64,000 nt of DNA from Alisma plantago-aquatica. Lineage: Eukaryota; Streptophyta; Magnoliopsida; Alismatales; Alismataceae. The stretch spans positions 1,334,363,804 through 1,334,427,803 of the forward strand of contig OY856410.1 in NCBI GenBank assembly GCA_963693085.1. The letters run 5' to 3'. Under the pieces are notes generated by a model. The model was given only the letters and a program-made list of their open reading frames with translations. It did not search any database and was not told where the DNA came from. How positions within the stretch are numbered: position 1 is the stretch's first letter; each line of letters starts with the position of its first letter. Positions 34,592 to 47,475 of the stretch are shown here, in pieces. The position numbers and the translations under genes were made by a program.

Positions 34592-35034
34592 ACACGTATG
34601 CGTACTCAGTACAATATTCTTGAATATTGTGCTGATGTGTACCGCATGTAATCTTTTGTTTAGGTTGTGGTTATGCTCTTGAAGATCCAAGATAGTGAGA
34701 GTTGTGTGGCGAGCTGATGTACAGGTGGACCTGTTGTCTTAAGATCCTGTAGTTTAGTTGTAGTACATGTATATGTTAATGTTTTCCGTTCAATATGTAA
34801 TATCAAATGTTGTAACAATTCATGTTGTAATTATATGTTGAATGGTGAACATGTGTGTATGGTTTTATTATTGTTCATGTACATGTGCTACTGATTGTTT
34901 CCTTTGACTTCCTCTGATTTTCTTCTTCTTAGCCTTGTGTGGGATGTTTAAATTGGGATTATGGCTGAGGTGAGGGTTTCAATTTGGACGTCACACATCA
35001 GATTAAGTTTTAGAAAATCTGGGGACGTCACATG

Positions 35035-35046
35035 TGGTATCAGAGC
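35035..35046 (+). other. D primer-binding site 1
   Basis: Perfect TGGTATCAGAGC, complementary to the 3' end of initiator tRNA-Met. Confidence 0.9.
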
Positions 35047-37118
35047 ATGAAAAATAGAAAAGCCTGACATTTGCTCATTATGCAACTCAAAACTAAAGAA
35101 CCTTGAACTTAATAATCTTTTAGGGTTAGATTAGTCGTCTTTTAGAGACTAGATCTGACTTAGCCTCTAGGTTAGCACCTAGAGGTCTGAGAACTAGGTC
35201 TAGACTAGTGGTTGAGGCATAGCAAGTCCTTAGATGTCATTCTTTCCTTGTAGTGTAGTGGTATGGGACGTTGCACTATTTGGAAATGACGTGCATCAAG
35301 GGAAGAGAAACCCTAGACATATGGTGCTCGTTGTCTAGAGTAGGTACACTAGTCTACATCATGTTCTCACCCCTTTCCTTAGTTTTCATGACACTATACT
35401 CTCCACTATGTGTGGGACACTCGTTTTCAGGATTTGGTTTTGGATTCCAACCAGATCGAACCGTGATAGTTTTCTCTGACGTTTGTTTTATCGTAGAAAA
35501 ACTATATAATATTTTAATATGTATATGTATTATAAAAATGTGTCCCCACACATGTACGAGTAGGAGGTGGTCATGCAACCTAAGTGAAAGTGAATGACAT
35601 CAGTCTAGAAGAGAGAGTAGTTCTAGATTAGATGTCTAGAGCCTTGTTGGAATATATGATAGATGGAATAGATGATATAAGTCTTGATCATATGATGTAA
35701 GTCTTATATAGATGAGATAAGATAGTTTGTGATGATCTATGTTTGTCTTTGAGGATGTAAGTTCAGTTTTGAGGTTTTGAGATAAATTTTGATGATGCAA
35801 GTATCCAGTCTTTTATGAGATAAGATATGCTAAGTTAAGACAAGTTGTGAGTCAGCATGAGCCTCAATCTCTCTTATGAAGGAGGACCTCTAGTGTTAGG
35901 ACCAGTTTCAGGGTTAACTCCAGAGAGAGTGAGACCCACAGGGAGAAGGTCAGAGAACCTAAACTCCATGATATGAGAGTTATGAGAAATATGTGTTATG
36001 ATATGTCCTAAACTAGACTACTCTTGAGTGAATGAGTTGTGTTGCTTAATGCATGATTCCTATAGTCTTGTTGAACCATAGATGTCCTTGGGAGGACCAA
36101 ACCCTAGAGATAGAGAGAGGCTGGTTACATATGCATATGTGAACATCAATATGAGTGCCTGCCATCTGGGTGAGGGAGAGAGCCCAAGACCCTGGAGGAG
36201 GTAGCTATGTTAGTTTTGTACAGCCTCATGCTCGGGTTGAGGGTTTCCCACAAAGGAATCTAGTGGTGTATAAAAGAGAGTTTTAGGTAAGATGTTACAT
36301 GGTTAGAGATCTATGAAGAGAATGTCATAACATGTTTTGGTTGGTGCTTATGTGGCTAGAGCTTGTAAAGCTATCACTAGTTCCAATCAGGTAATCTGAG
36401 GACCCAAGCCTAAGAGATAGGAAAGATAAAGTATGTGCATATGAGATACTCATAGAGTTGAGTGAGCTCAGAGAGACTGAGCATGGAACTTCCCTCATGA
36501 TATGGGCCAGGAGAACCTCAATTGGGCTAGATAAATCTTTGTTATATGTTTAACAAGTCATGCACATAAGTTTGTTTAGCACAACCATAATGTAATATAT
36601 GTAAGGATGTGATCTAATCTTGAGATCTGATATATAGACATGATATGATGAAAATCTAGAGATGGTTTAATAAATATCAATGCATAGTTGGTTAACCATA
36701 TACATGAATGATGGAAATGTGATATTGTTGGTTAATCTTGTGATGAAATCACTACTGAATGTTGTAATTTATTATGAGTAAAGAAATAAGATCCTATGAA
36801 TGAAACATGTTACACGAGGTGTTAATCTTAGTGCTTAATAAAGATGAAAAATATAGTTTGACAGTTAGCACAACATAATGTTGATGACACCTTGATATAA
36901 TGGGTTAACTTTAGTTAACTCCTTTAGAATATGGTAATATGATGATGGAACCCTAATTCATAGGCAAAGATAAGGATGAAATCCTAACAATGAGATATGT
37001 TATGACCTAATCAGAGTTTCTAAACCCTTGTTTGAGACTTCTATGTATGGGTGATTCACCTTCAATGTTTTAAAACCTCCTAATGGTAGTTTTCCTTGGA
37101 GTACGAGTATGGTTGACT

Positions 37119-37152
37119 TTCGAGAATGAAAGTTCTTTTAAGATGTATATGA
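37119..37152 (+). other. D outer polypurine/pol-end motif, unit 1
   Basis: TTCGAGAATGAAAGTTC then TTTTAAGATGTATATGA, followed by the LTR start TGTGAAAG. It is an imperfect copy of the inner motif at 37180-37213 inside LTR 2. Unit 2 has the same pair at 42631-42664 and 42692-42725. Confidence 0.75.
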
Positions 37153-40100
37153 TGTGAAAGACTGAATTTTTGTCTTAATTTCGAGGACGAAATTTCTTTT
37201 AAGGTGTGTAGGATGTGATGGAGTGAACTTTTGATGTTCTTAAATACCCAACTTGAATCATGAGCCAAAGATTGGAATTATAAACATGTGTTAAAATGTA
37301 ATGTGACAGTGATGATGATGTATATATATATATTTGATGTTAATATTATAATGACCCTAATTCTGCACCATCTTGGATTAAGTTGTTGATTGGTCAATTA
37401 ATGATAATTTGGCACCAAATGGAAGAGAATTTAGCTTGTGTTATTGTAAATATATAATTAAAATTTCATAGAGTTTGAATGATCCTAGACTTTGTTACTA
37501 AGGTTTGAATATAGTGAGACCGTTGATTTATTAATGTACAAGAGTATAAAATCGTTAGCCTAAGTTTTTAGTGTATACCCATGTCATGCAACCTTTGCGA
37601 AGAGGGAGCCACGGATTGGTCAAATAATGCAGAGTTCCTAGCCCCTAGATGTCATCCGACGGTAGTGAAATAATCTCATACATACCTCCAACTGAACCAG
37701 CAACGTGGGAGGTCTTTCCGGTACCCATGTTACCATGATCCACGATCGTGGTACAGGACGTGAAACAGATGCACGCAACATCTACGTAATGAAATAGTGA
37801 TTCAACGAAACCAGTAGACTAACAACTCATAGGAGGCGACATAGACCTTTTCACTCCACCATACAGAAGCAAGGGAAGAGATGGAACAGAAGAAGAGTGA
37901 CGAGTAGAGAACCCATGCTCACCGGAGACCTTTCCTGAGCGGCGACGCCCTGATCGGACCGCGGCTGATGGCAAGCCCGCAAAGATGGAGATCGGGAGGT
38001 GTCAATCTTCCTTGCGGCGTTCGAATCGGGCGAGGAGGAGGCAATCAACCAGGGCGGGGACCTTCTCTGTTGATCTAGGGTGCAACGGCGGCATGAAACC
38101 GAGTCACCGCCGCAGCAGGAGTCGTGAGCGGCAAGCCCCACTGCAGCAAGGAGATATTTTTCTCACTGGAGTTTCGTTAGGTGCATACTGCTGATGAATG
38201 AGGGTGGAGGAGCACAGAGGATGAGAGACTTCGAGGAGTCTTATCTGTGGATGAGGAGTAGAAACCGGCAGCCGATCAAACGCTGGAGAGGAGGCCGGCG
38301 GCGACGGTGCTATAAACGGCAAGCAGGTAACCTGAAGTTGATATCATGATGCCAACTCAGAGAAGGCCAGTGGCAGTGGCGCTTTCGTCACTGAGAGAGA
38401 TGCCTCAGGCATCCATTTCATGTGGATGGCAGGAAAGGAGAAGCGAGGCAGGAGCCTTGGAGAGATGAAGGCGGAGTCGATGGGGCTGGATCTCGCCGTT
38501 GGAGCTGGTGACCTAGGCGACATCGCCCTCGCTGAGAAGGAGAGCTATCTGAGGAGCGCCGAGAAGAGGGGATGAATCAAGGACTAGGTGGATGATCGCC
38601 TGCCAGAGAGGAGGACCACCCAGCGGCGCCCACATGGATGATGCACACAGGCACCAGTGGCCATGAATCTGAAGTCCTGCTGACTCACTTGGATCGTAGA
38701 CTCACGAGCATGAGAGAAGGCAAAGAAAGCCAAACCGGGTCTTGACCCCTAAACCCAGCCAGACCAGTGGATAACTTCCTGGTTCATAACAGACCACTAG
38801 CAAAGGATGCACCCCTTGTTAGCCACGTGGCAACACGCCATTGGCTAGAAAAGGTAAATTACCTCAAATCATCCAGTTCTTAGATAAATCATATAAAATA
38901 GTACGATTATCAGAAAAATACAAACAAAGTATCATTTTTCTTAGGAAAATGAGTAGAACACAATAGAATGATAATATTAGGCTTTTGGTGCATAAATAAC
39001 AGTGATATCATGTAAGATGTGTAATGCCTGTTTAATGGATAATAAATATCAAACAATGTTCTAAAATTTTGATAACGTGTCAGTAATTCATAATTATGTT
39101 TATAATGCTTATGATGTCATATATGACAATTCTTGGACACAAAATCATGTAATTTTCTCAATATGGCTAATTAGGGCTAATAACCCTAAATAAAATGTAT
39201 TAAATGCATACATGCTCAATAAATGATAATATTTATTGAAAACCCTCATATCAATATCTGGAAGATATTATGTAAATATGAGATCAGCTTTATACACGAA
39301 ATTCAAGTTATATGAAGATGGCCATTAATACATGTTATGAAACCATAATCTTGGTTAATGATGCAACCTAGGGATAATATGTGTACATTAAGGATATGGA
39401 ACCTAATGTTCAGATAATGAATCATAATCTAGAAAATGACATCAGTAAAATAATTCTACGATAAGAATGCAAGTAATGATGGGAATATCCTAATGAGATA
39501 AACCCTAAAACGGACATAACTAAGGTTATGATGATGAGAACCTGATGGTGATATGTGGTCTTGTCTTAATCAGGTTTTGACCAGGATGTAGTTGACATCG
39601 AGAATGTGGTATAGATTGTGATATCTCTTTAAAAGGTACTCCATTACCTCTTACTTGGCTTATTACACAATATGCTTGTGTTATATGCATAGTAAAATAC
39701 TTGGCATATGGTATTGGATGAAATGATTGTTCTTGTATGATATGTTGGTTGGTTTTCTATACTTACTGCTATGAACACATCAAACATAATATCTCTGTTC
39801 CATTATATGAAAGCACCAACTTTTTGGCAGTGTGCTCAGAAGTGACTGAACTCTTTGGTAGTGGTCACATTGTACATATGGAAGCACCAACTCTTTGGTA
39901 GTGGTCACAATGTACATATGATCCAACTCTTTGGTAGTGATCATAAGGGACTTGGGATATATAATGGAAAATGTGCTTAAAATATGTGTTCTCTTTTGTT
40001 AATGAATATCTTTGTGCAAGTATACACTTTTCTTATATTCTTCTGTTACTGCCAAGTATTAGTTTTATGTTTTTGCCAAGATATGATGAGAGGTATATAA

Positions 40101-40544
40101 AAGACACATAGGCGTACTCAGTACAATATTCTTGAATATTGTGCTGACATGTACCACATGTAATCTTTTGTTTAGGTTGTGGTTATGCTCTTGAAGATCC
40201 AGGATAGTGAGAGTTGTGTGGCGAGCTGATGTACAGGTGGACCTATTGTCTTAAGATCCTGTAGTTTAGTTGTAGTACATGTATATGTTAATGTTTGCCG
40301 TTCAATATGTAATATCAAATGTTGTAACAATTCATGTTGTAATTATATGTTGAATGGTGAACATGTGTGTATGGTTTTATTATTGTTCATGTACATGTGC
40401 AACTGATTGTTTCCTTTGACTTCCTCTGATTTTCTTCTTCTTAGCCTTGTGTGGGATGTTTAAATTGGGATTCTGGATGAGGTGAGGGTTTCAATTTGGA
40501 CGTCACACATCAGATTATGTTTTAGAAAATCTGGGGACGTCACG
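37153..40544 (+). mobile_element. D LTR 2
   Basis: TGTGAAAG...GACGTCACG, about 3.39 kb, 26 bp shorter than LTR 1, mainly from loss of one CAACTCTTTGGTAGTG unit. It keeps the palindrome CCACGATCGTGG at 37740-37751 and GCCACGTGGC at 38822-38831. Confidence 0.9.
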
Positions 40545-42664
40545 GGTGGTATCAGAGCATGAACAATAGCAAAGCCTGACATTTGCTCATTATGCAACTC
40601 AAAACTAAAGAACCTTGAACTAAATAATCTTTTAGGGTTAGATTAGTCATCTTTTAGAGACTAGATCTAACTTAGCCTCTAGGGTAGCACCTAGATGTCC
40701 GAGAACTAGGTATAGACTAGTGCTTGTGGCATAGCAAGTCCTTAGATGTCATTCTTTCCTTGTAGTGTAGTGGTATGGGACGTTGTACTATTTGGAAATG
40801 ACGTGCATCAAGGGAAGAGAAACCCTAGACATATGGTGCGCCTTGTCTAGAGTAGGTACACTAGTCTACATCATGTTCTCACCCCTTTCCTTAGTTTTCA
40901 TGAGACTATACTCTCTACTATGTGTGGGACACTCATTTTCAGGATTTGGTTTTGGATTCCAACCGGATCGAACCGTGATAGTTTTCTCTGACGTTTGTTT
41001 TATCGTAGAAAAACTATATAATATTTTAATATGTATATGTATTATAAAAATGTAACCCCACACATGTACGAGTAGGAGGTGGTCATGCAACCTAAGTGAA
41101 AGTGAATGACATCAGTCTAGAAGAGAGAGTAGTTCTAGATTAGATGTCTAGAGCCTTGTTGGAATATATGATAGATGGAATAGATGATATAAGTATTAAT
41201 CATATGATGTAAGTCTTATATAGATGAGATAAGATAGTTTGTGATGATCTATGTTTGTCTTTGAGGATGTAAGTTCAGTTTTGAGGTTTTGAGATAAGTT
41301 TTGATGATGCAAGTATGCACTCTTTTATGAGATAAGATATGCTAAGTTAAGACAAGTTGTGAGTCATCATGAGCCTCAATCTCTCTTATGAAGGAGGACC
41401 TCTAGTGTTAGGACCAGTTTCAGGGTTAACTCCAGAGAGAGTGAGACCCACAGGGAGAAGGTCAGAGAACCTAAACTCCATGATATGAGAGTTATGAGAA
41501 ATATGTGTTATGATATGTCCTAAACTAGACTACTCTTGAGTGAATGAGTTGTGTTGCTTAATGCATGATTCCTATAGTCTTGTTGAACCGTAGATGTCCT
41601 TGGGAGGACCAAACCCTAGAGATAGAGAGAGGCTGGTTACATATGCATATGTGAACATCAATATGAGTGCCTGCCATCTGGGTGAGGGAGAGAGCCCAAG
41701 ACCCTGGAGGAGGTAGCTATGTTAGTTTTGTACAGCCTCATGCTCGGGTTGAGGGTTTCCCACATAGGAATCTAGTGGTGTATAAAAGAGAGTTTTAGGT
41801 AAGATGTTACATGGTTAGAGATCTATGAAGAGAATGTCATAACATGTTTTGGTTGGTGCTTATGTGGCTAGAGCTTGTAAAGCTATCACTAGTTCCAATC
41901 AGGTAATCTGAGGACCCAAGCCTAAGAGATAGGAAAGATAAAGTATGTGCATATGAGATACTCTTAGAGTTGAGTGAGCTCAGAGAGACTGAGCATGGAA
42001 CTGCCCTCATGATATGGGCCAGGAGAACCTTAGTTGGGCTAGATAAATCTTTGTTATATGTTTAACAAGTCATGCACATAAGTTTGTTTAGCACAACCAT
42101 AATGTAATATATGTAAGGATGTGATCTAATCTTGAGATCTGATATATAGACATGATATGATGAAAACCTAGAGATGGTTTAATAAATATCAATGCATAGT
42201 TGGTTAACAATATACATGAATGATGGAAATGTGATATTGTTGGTTAATCTTGTGATGAAATCACTACTGAATGTTGTAATTTATTATGAGTAAAGAAATA
42301 AGATCCTATGAATGAAACATGTTACACGAGGTGTTAATCTTAGTGCTTAATAAAGATGAAAAATATAGTTTGACAGTTAGCACAACATAATGTTGATGAC
42401 ACCTTGATATAATGGGTTAACTTTAGTTAACTCCTTTAGAATATGGTAATATGATGATGGAACCCTAATTCATAGGCAAAGATAAGGATGAAATCCTAAC
42501 AATGAGATATGATATGACCTAATCAGAGTTTCTAAACCCTTGTTTGAGCCTTCTATGTATGGGTGATTCACCTTCAATGTTTTAAAACCTCCTAATGGTA
42601 GTTTTCCTTGGAGTACGAGTATGGTTGACTTTCGAGAATGAAAGTTCTTTTAAGATGTATATGA
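40545..42664 (+). mobile_element. D internal region 2 (non-coding)
   Basis: Same length as internal 1 (2120 bp) and almost the same sequence, with PBS at 40547-40558. The frame at 40783 stops early because of a substitution. No protein domain. Confidence 0.85.
40547..40558 (+). other. D primer-binding site 2
   Basis: Perfect TGGTATCAGAGC two bases after the end of LTR 2. Confidence 0.9.
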
Positions 42665-45600
42665 TGTGAAAGACTGAATTTTTGTCTTAATTTCGAGGAC
42701 GAAATTTCTTTTAAGGTGTGTAGGATGTGATGGAGTGAACTTTTGATGTTCTTAAATACCCAACTTGAATCATGAGCCAAAGATTGGAATTATAAACATG
42801 TGTTAATATGTAATGTGACAGTGATGATGATGTATATATATATATATTTGATGTTAATATTATAATGACCCTAATTCTGCACCATCTTGGATTAAGTTGT
42901 TGATTGGTCAATTAATGATAACTTGGCACCAAATGGAAGAGAATTTAGCTTGTGTTATTGTAAATATATAATTAAAATTTCATAGAGTTTGAATGATCCT
43001 AGACTTTGTTACTAAGGTTTGAATATAGTGAGACCGTTGATTTATTAATGTACAAGAGTATAAAATCGTTAGCCTAAGTTTTTAGTGTATACCCATGTCA
43101 TGCAACCTCTGCGAAGAGGGAGCCACAGATCGGTCAACTAATGTAGTGTTCCTAGCCCCTAGATGTCATCCGACGGTAGTGAAATAATCTCATACATACC
43201 TCCAACTGAACCAGCAACGTGGGAGGTCTTTTCGGTACCCATGTTACCATGATCCACGATCGTGGTATAGGACGTGAAACAGATGCACCCAACATCTACC
43301 TAATGAAATAGTGATTCAATGAAACCAGTAGACTAACAACTCGTAGGAGGTGACATAGACCTTTTCACTCCACCATACAGAAGCAAGGGAAGAGATGGAA
43401 CAGAAGAAGAGCGACGAGTAGAGAACCGAGGCTCGCCGGAGACCTTTCCTGAGCGGCGAAGCCCTGATATGACTGCGGCCGGCGGCAAGCCCACAAAGAT
43501 GGAGATCGGGAGGCGTCGATCTTCCTTGCGGCATTCGAAGCGGGCGAGGAGGAGGCGATCAACCAGGGTGGGGACCTTCTCTGTTGATCTAGGGCGCAAC
43601 GGTGGCGTGAAACCGAGTCACCGCCGCAACAGTAGTAGTGAGCGGCAAGCCCCACTGCAGCAAGGAGATCTTTTGCTCGCTGGAGTTTCGTTAGGTGCAT
43701 ACTGCTGATGAATGAGGGTGGAGGAGCACAGAGGATGAGAGACTTCGAGGAGTCTTATCTGTGGATGAGGAGTAGAAACCGGCAGCCGATCAAATGCTGG
43801 AGAGGAGGCCAGCGACGACGACGCTATAAATGGCAAGCAGATAAACTGAAGTTGATATCATGATGCCGACTCGGAGAAGGCCAGTGGCAGTGGCGCTTTC
43901 GTCACTGAGAGGGATGCCTCAGGCATCCGTTTCATGTGGATGGAAGGAAAGGAGAAGTGAGGAAGGAGCCTTGGAGAGATGAAGGTGGAGTCGATGGGGC
44001 TGGATCTCGCCATTGGAGCTGGTGACCCAGGCAGCATCACCCTCGCTGAGAAGGAGAGCTATCTGAGGAGCGCCGAGCAGAGGGGATGAATCGAGGACTA
44101 GGTGGCCGATCGCCTGCCAGAGAGGAGGACCACCCAGCGGCGTCCACATGGATGATGCGCACATGCACCGACAGCCATGAATCTGAAGTCCCACTGACTC
44201 ACTTGGATCGCAGACTCACGAGCATGAGAGAAGGCAAAGAAAGCCAAATCGGGTCTTGACCCCTAAACCCAACCAGACCACTGGATAACTGCCCGATTCA
44301 TAGTAGACCACTAGCAAAGGATGCGCCCCTTGTTAGCCACGTGGCAACACGCCATTGGCCAGAAAAGGTAAATTACCTCAAATCATCCAGTTCTTAGATA
44401 AATCATATAAAATAGTACGATTATTAGAAAAATATAAACAAAGTATCATTTTTCTCAGGAAAATGAGTAGAACACAATAGAATGATAATATTATGCTTTT
44501 GGTGCATAAATAATAGTGATATCATGTAAGATGTGTAAACCTTGTTTAATGGATGATAAATATCAACCAATGTTCTAAAATGTTGATAACGTGTCAGTAA
44601 GTTCATAATCATGTTTATAATGCTTATGACGTCATAAATGACAATTCTTGGACACAAAATCATGTAATTTTCTCAATATGGCTAATTAGGGATAATAACC
44701 CTAAATAAAATGTATTAAATGCATACATGCTCAATAAATGATAAGATTTACTGAAAACCCTCATATCAGTATCTGGAAGATATTATGTAAATATGAGATC
44801 AGTTTTATACACGAAATTCAAGTTATATGAAGATGGCCATTAATACATGTTATGAAACCATAATCTTGGTTAATGATGCAACCTAGGGCTAATATGTGTA
44901 CATTAAGGATATGGATACTAAAGTTTAGATAATGAATCATAATCTGGAAAATGACATCAGTAAAATAATTCTACGATAAGAATGCAAGTAATGATGGGAA
45001 TATCCTAATGAGATAAACCCTAAAACGGACATAACTAGGGTTATGATGATGAGAACCTGATGGTGATATGTGGTCTTGTCTTAATCAGGTTTTGACCAGG
45101 ATGTAGTTGACATCGGGAATGTGGTATAAATTGTGATATCTATTTGAAAGGTATGCCATTACCTCTTACTTTGCTTATTACACAATATGCTTGTGTTATA
45201 TGCATAGTAAAATACTTGGCATATGGTATTGGATGAAATGATTATTCTTGTATGATATGTTGGTTGGTTTTCTATACTTACTGCTATGAACACATCAAAC
45301 ATAATATCTCTGTTCCATTATATGAAAGCACCAACTCTTTGGTAGTGTGCTCAGAAGTGACTGAACTCTTTGGTAGTGGTCACATTGTACATATGGAAGC
45401 ACCAACTCTTTGGTAGTGTGCTTGGACCCAACTCTTTGGTAGTGGTCACAGTGTACATATGATCCAACTCTTTGGTAGTGATCATAAAGGCCTTGGGATA
45501 TATAATGAAAAATGTGCTTAAAATATGTGTTCTCTTTTGTTAATGAATATCTTTTTGCAAGTATACACTTTTATTATATTCTTCTATTACTGCCAAGTAT

Positions 45601-46085
45601 TAGTTTTATGTTTTTGCCAAGATATGATGAGAGGTATATAAAATACACGTAGGCGTACTCAGTACAATATTCTTGAATATTGTGCTGACATGTACCGCAT
45701 GTAATCTTTTGTTTAGGTTGTTGTTAAGCTCTTGAAGATCCACGATAGTGAGAGTTGTGTGGCGAGCTGATGTACAGGTGGACCTGTTGTCTTAAGATCC
45801 TGTAGTTTAGTTGTAGTACATGTATATGTTAATGTTTGTCGTTCAATATGTAATATCAAATGTTGTAACAATTCACGTTGTAATTATATGTTGAATGGTG
45901 AACATGTGTGTATGGTTTTATTATTGTTCATGTACATGTGCTACTGATTGTTTCCTTTGACTTCCTCTGATTTTCTTCTTCTTAGCCTTGTGTGGGATGT
46001 TTAAATTGGGATTCTGGCTGAGGTGAGGGTTTCAATTTGGACGTCACACATCAGATTAAGTTTTAGAAAATCTGGGGACGTCACA
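42665..46085 (+). mobile_element. D LTR 3
   Basis: TGTGAAAG...GACGTCACA, about 3.42 kb. The following GGTGGT resembles the spacer and first bases of the PBS, then B2 LTR sequence resumes (GTTGGTTGATGAC). Keeps five CAACTCTTTGGTAGTG repeats and a slightly longer TA run near 42835. Confidence 0.9.
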
Positions 46086-46969
46086 GGTGGTGTTGGTTGA
46101 TGACAGAATCTCATTAGTTATGATATGGGGATATCAAACCAAACACGTAGGTACTTGTTAGAGAACAAGCATACCGGACAGACCCACCATGAGTTTGACA
46201 CATGGAACCATGACATGGTAGTCACAATCAATTCTCACAGTGATGGTGGTGAGTGTGATTCTTTGACCTGAAATCACTACACTCAACACATGTTGTTAGG
46301 TACACTTTAACATCATCAAACACAGTCCTGAAACATGGGTTGTTATAAAGGTGATGATTGGGTGACTTTGACACATGGGGTTTTTGAGGGGTGAGTGTTA
46401 GATATGGGATTTGTCCCTCCTGAGGGAGTTTGATATTCATGGCCACTTGATGAGTGGGATTGAGATAGGCATGCATCCATGTGTGAATCAGTATGTGACA
46501 TTGATGTCATACATATCTCGTCCAATCTATTCTGAGATCAAGAAAGTGAATGAACATTGACAAGATGACTGTTCCATGCCTCAAATTCATTCGGGATATC
46601 AATGACAAAGGAATTATACATTCACTGTAACACCATTCATAGATTTTAGGGTTGAAAGTTGTTTTCCAACTTTCCTTTTCACTTGGGTAGCACTGATGTG
46701 TGACTAGGCACCACTCTTTGCTTGTGAAGTCGTAAGAGTTATGGACTTTCACTGCCAACGTGAAATGGACCTGTAGGGTCACACTTAGGATTTAACCTAG
46801 AAGAGGAGTTTATCCACAAATGATGTTTAGATTGATTACTAAAGGAGTTTGGTAGTTCAATTAAACACTCAATCAATTGATAGCTCAATATCATAGAGTT
46901 CAAGGTGTTGGACCAATTGATTTGAGTATCAGATTGGTTGAAATTGCAATTGACTGATTTGCATAGTCT

Positions 46970-47370
46970 GCTGCACCAACCGATCAGCACATAGGGATGA
47001 ACCGATTGGCTCAGGTTGGTGAACTAGTGGGCTCAAAGTAATGAGATGATCGGCTCATGTGTCATGAAATGATCGGCTCAATAGTTGAATCGGTTGATTC
47101 GTGGACCAACCGAGATCGTTTGGAAAGTCAGAAGACTATTTTGCAAATACAATTTGTTTCACCTGTACAAATTCGATTTGGACAAGGATTAATATTTGAT
47201 TAGTTGGAAACAAATATGAAAGTCAATTTGATTGGACCAAGACCACAAACCGATCGGATCAGAGGTGAACCGATTGGCTCAGATGTCCCAACCGACCAGT
47301 TCAGGAGTGAGCCGATCGACTCAGGTCCCCAACCGATCGTTTCATGCTTGAAATGATCGATTCAGCTGAT
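46970..47370 (+). repeat. CCGATCGGCTCAG-type short repeats in B2 LTR
   Basis: A dozen or more degenerate copies of (A)ACCGATCGGTTCAG or its relatives, both orientations mixed because the core CCGATCGG is palindromic. Mirrored in the 3' LTR at about 53815-54220. Confidence 0.8.
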
Positions 47371-47461
47371 GCCGTTGGTTGTTTTGTGGAAAATCTTGAA
47401 CCCTTCTACTCCTGCTTTAATCCTGCATTGCTCGGGGTAGAGAACCCTATCCCATGACCCT

Positions 47462-47475
47462 CCTATATATATAGG
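47462..47475 (+). promoter_or_regulatory. TATA box within a palindrome, B2 5' LTR
   Basis: CCTATATATATAGG is a perfect 14-bp palindrome; the 3' LTR equivalent (54309-54327) is bracketed by CCCTA and TAGGG. Confidence 0.65.

Larger units (their letters stand above)
31615..35032 (+). mobile_element. D LTR 1
   Basis: Starts TGTGAAAGACTG directly after B2 LTR sequence and ends GACGTCACA two bases before the PBS. It contains a second polypurine/pol-end motif (31642-31675), a short TA repeat (about 31780), a GC-rich island (about 32290-33300), five CAACTCTTTGGTAGTG repeats (34278-34430) and a TATA box (34583-34591). Confidence 0.9.
35033..37152 (+). mobile_element. D internal region 1 (non-coding)
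   Basis: PBS TGGTATCAGAGC at 35035-35046. The remaining 2.1 kb shows no retroviral domain in any frame. A 108-residue plus-strand frame (35271-35597) and a 74-residue minus-strand frame overlap; the former is truncated by a stop in internal 2, so I do not call either a gene. It ends with a pol-end-like motif (37119-37152). Confidence 0.85.
31615..46085 (+). mobile_element. Array D: tandem long-LTR non-coding gypsy element (LTR-int-LTR-int-LTR)
   Basis: Three near-identical LTRs of about 3.4 kb alternate with two internal regions of equal length (2120 bp). The periods are 5538 and 5512 bp. Each internal region starts with a PBS and ends with a polypurine-like motif, but neither has gag, protease, RT or integrase likeness. 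The LTR ends (GACGTCACA) and the TTCGAGGACGAAATTTC motif at the pol terminus are of Ty3/gypsy type. This is the layout of a non-autonomous large-LTR derivative (LARD-like), duplicated in tandem, probably by unequal LTR recombination. No clean target-site duplication flanks the array. Confidence 0.88.

Noticed and set aside
35271..35597. 108-codon frame in D internal 1 and its 74-codon antisense partner, both repeated in internal 2
   Set aside because: The plus frame is cut by a stop in the second copy; conservation is explained by the near-identity of the two internal regions. No domain seen.
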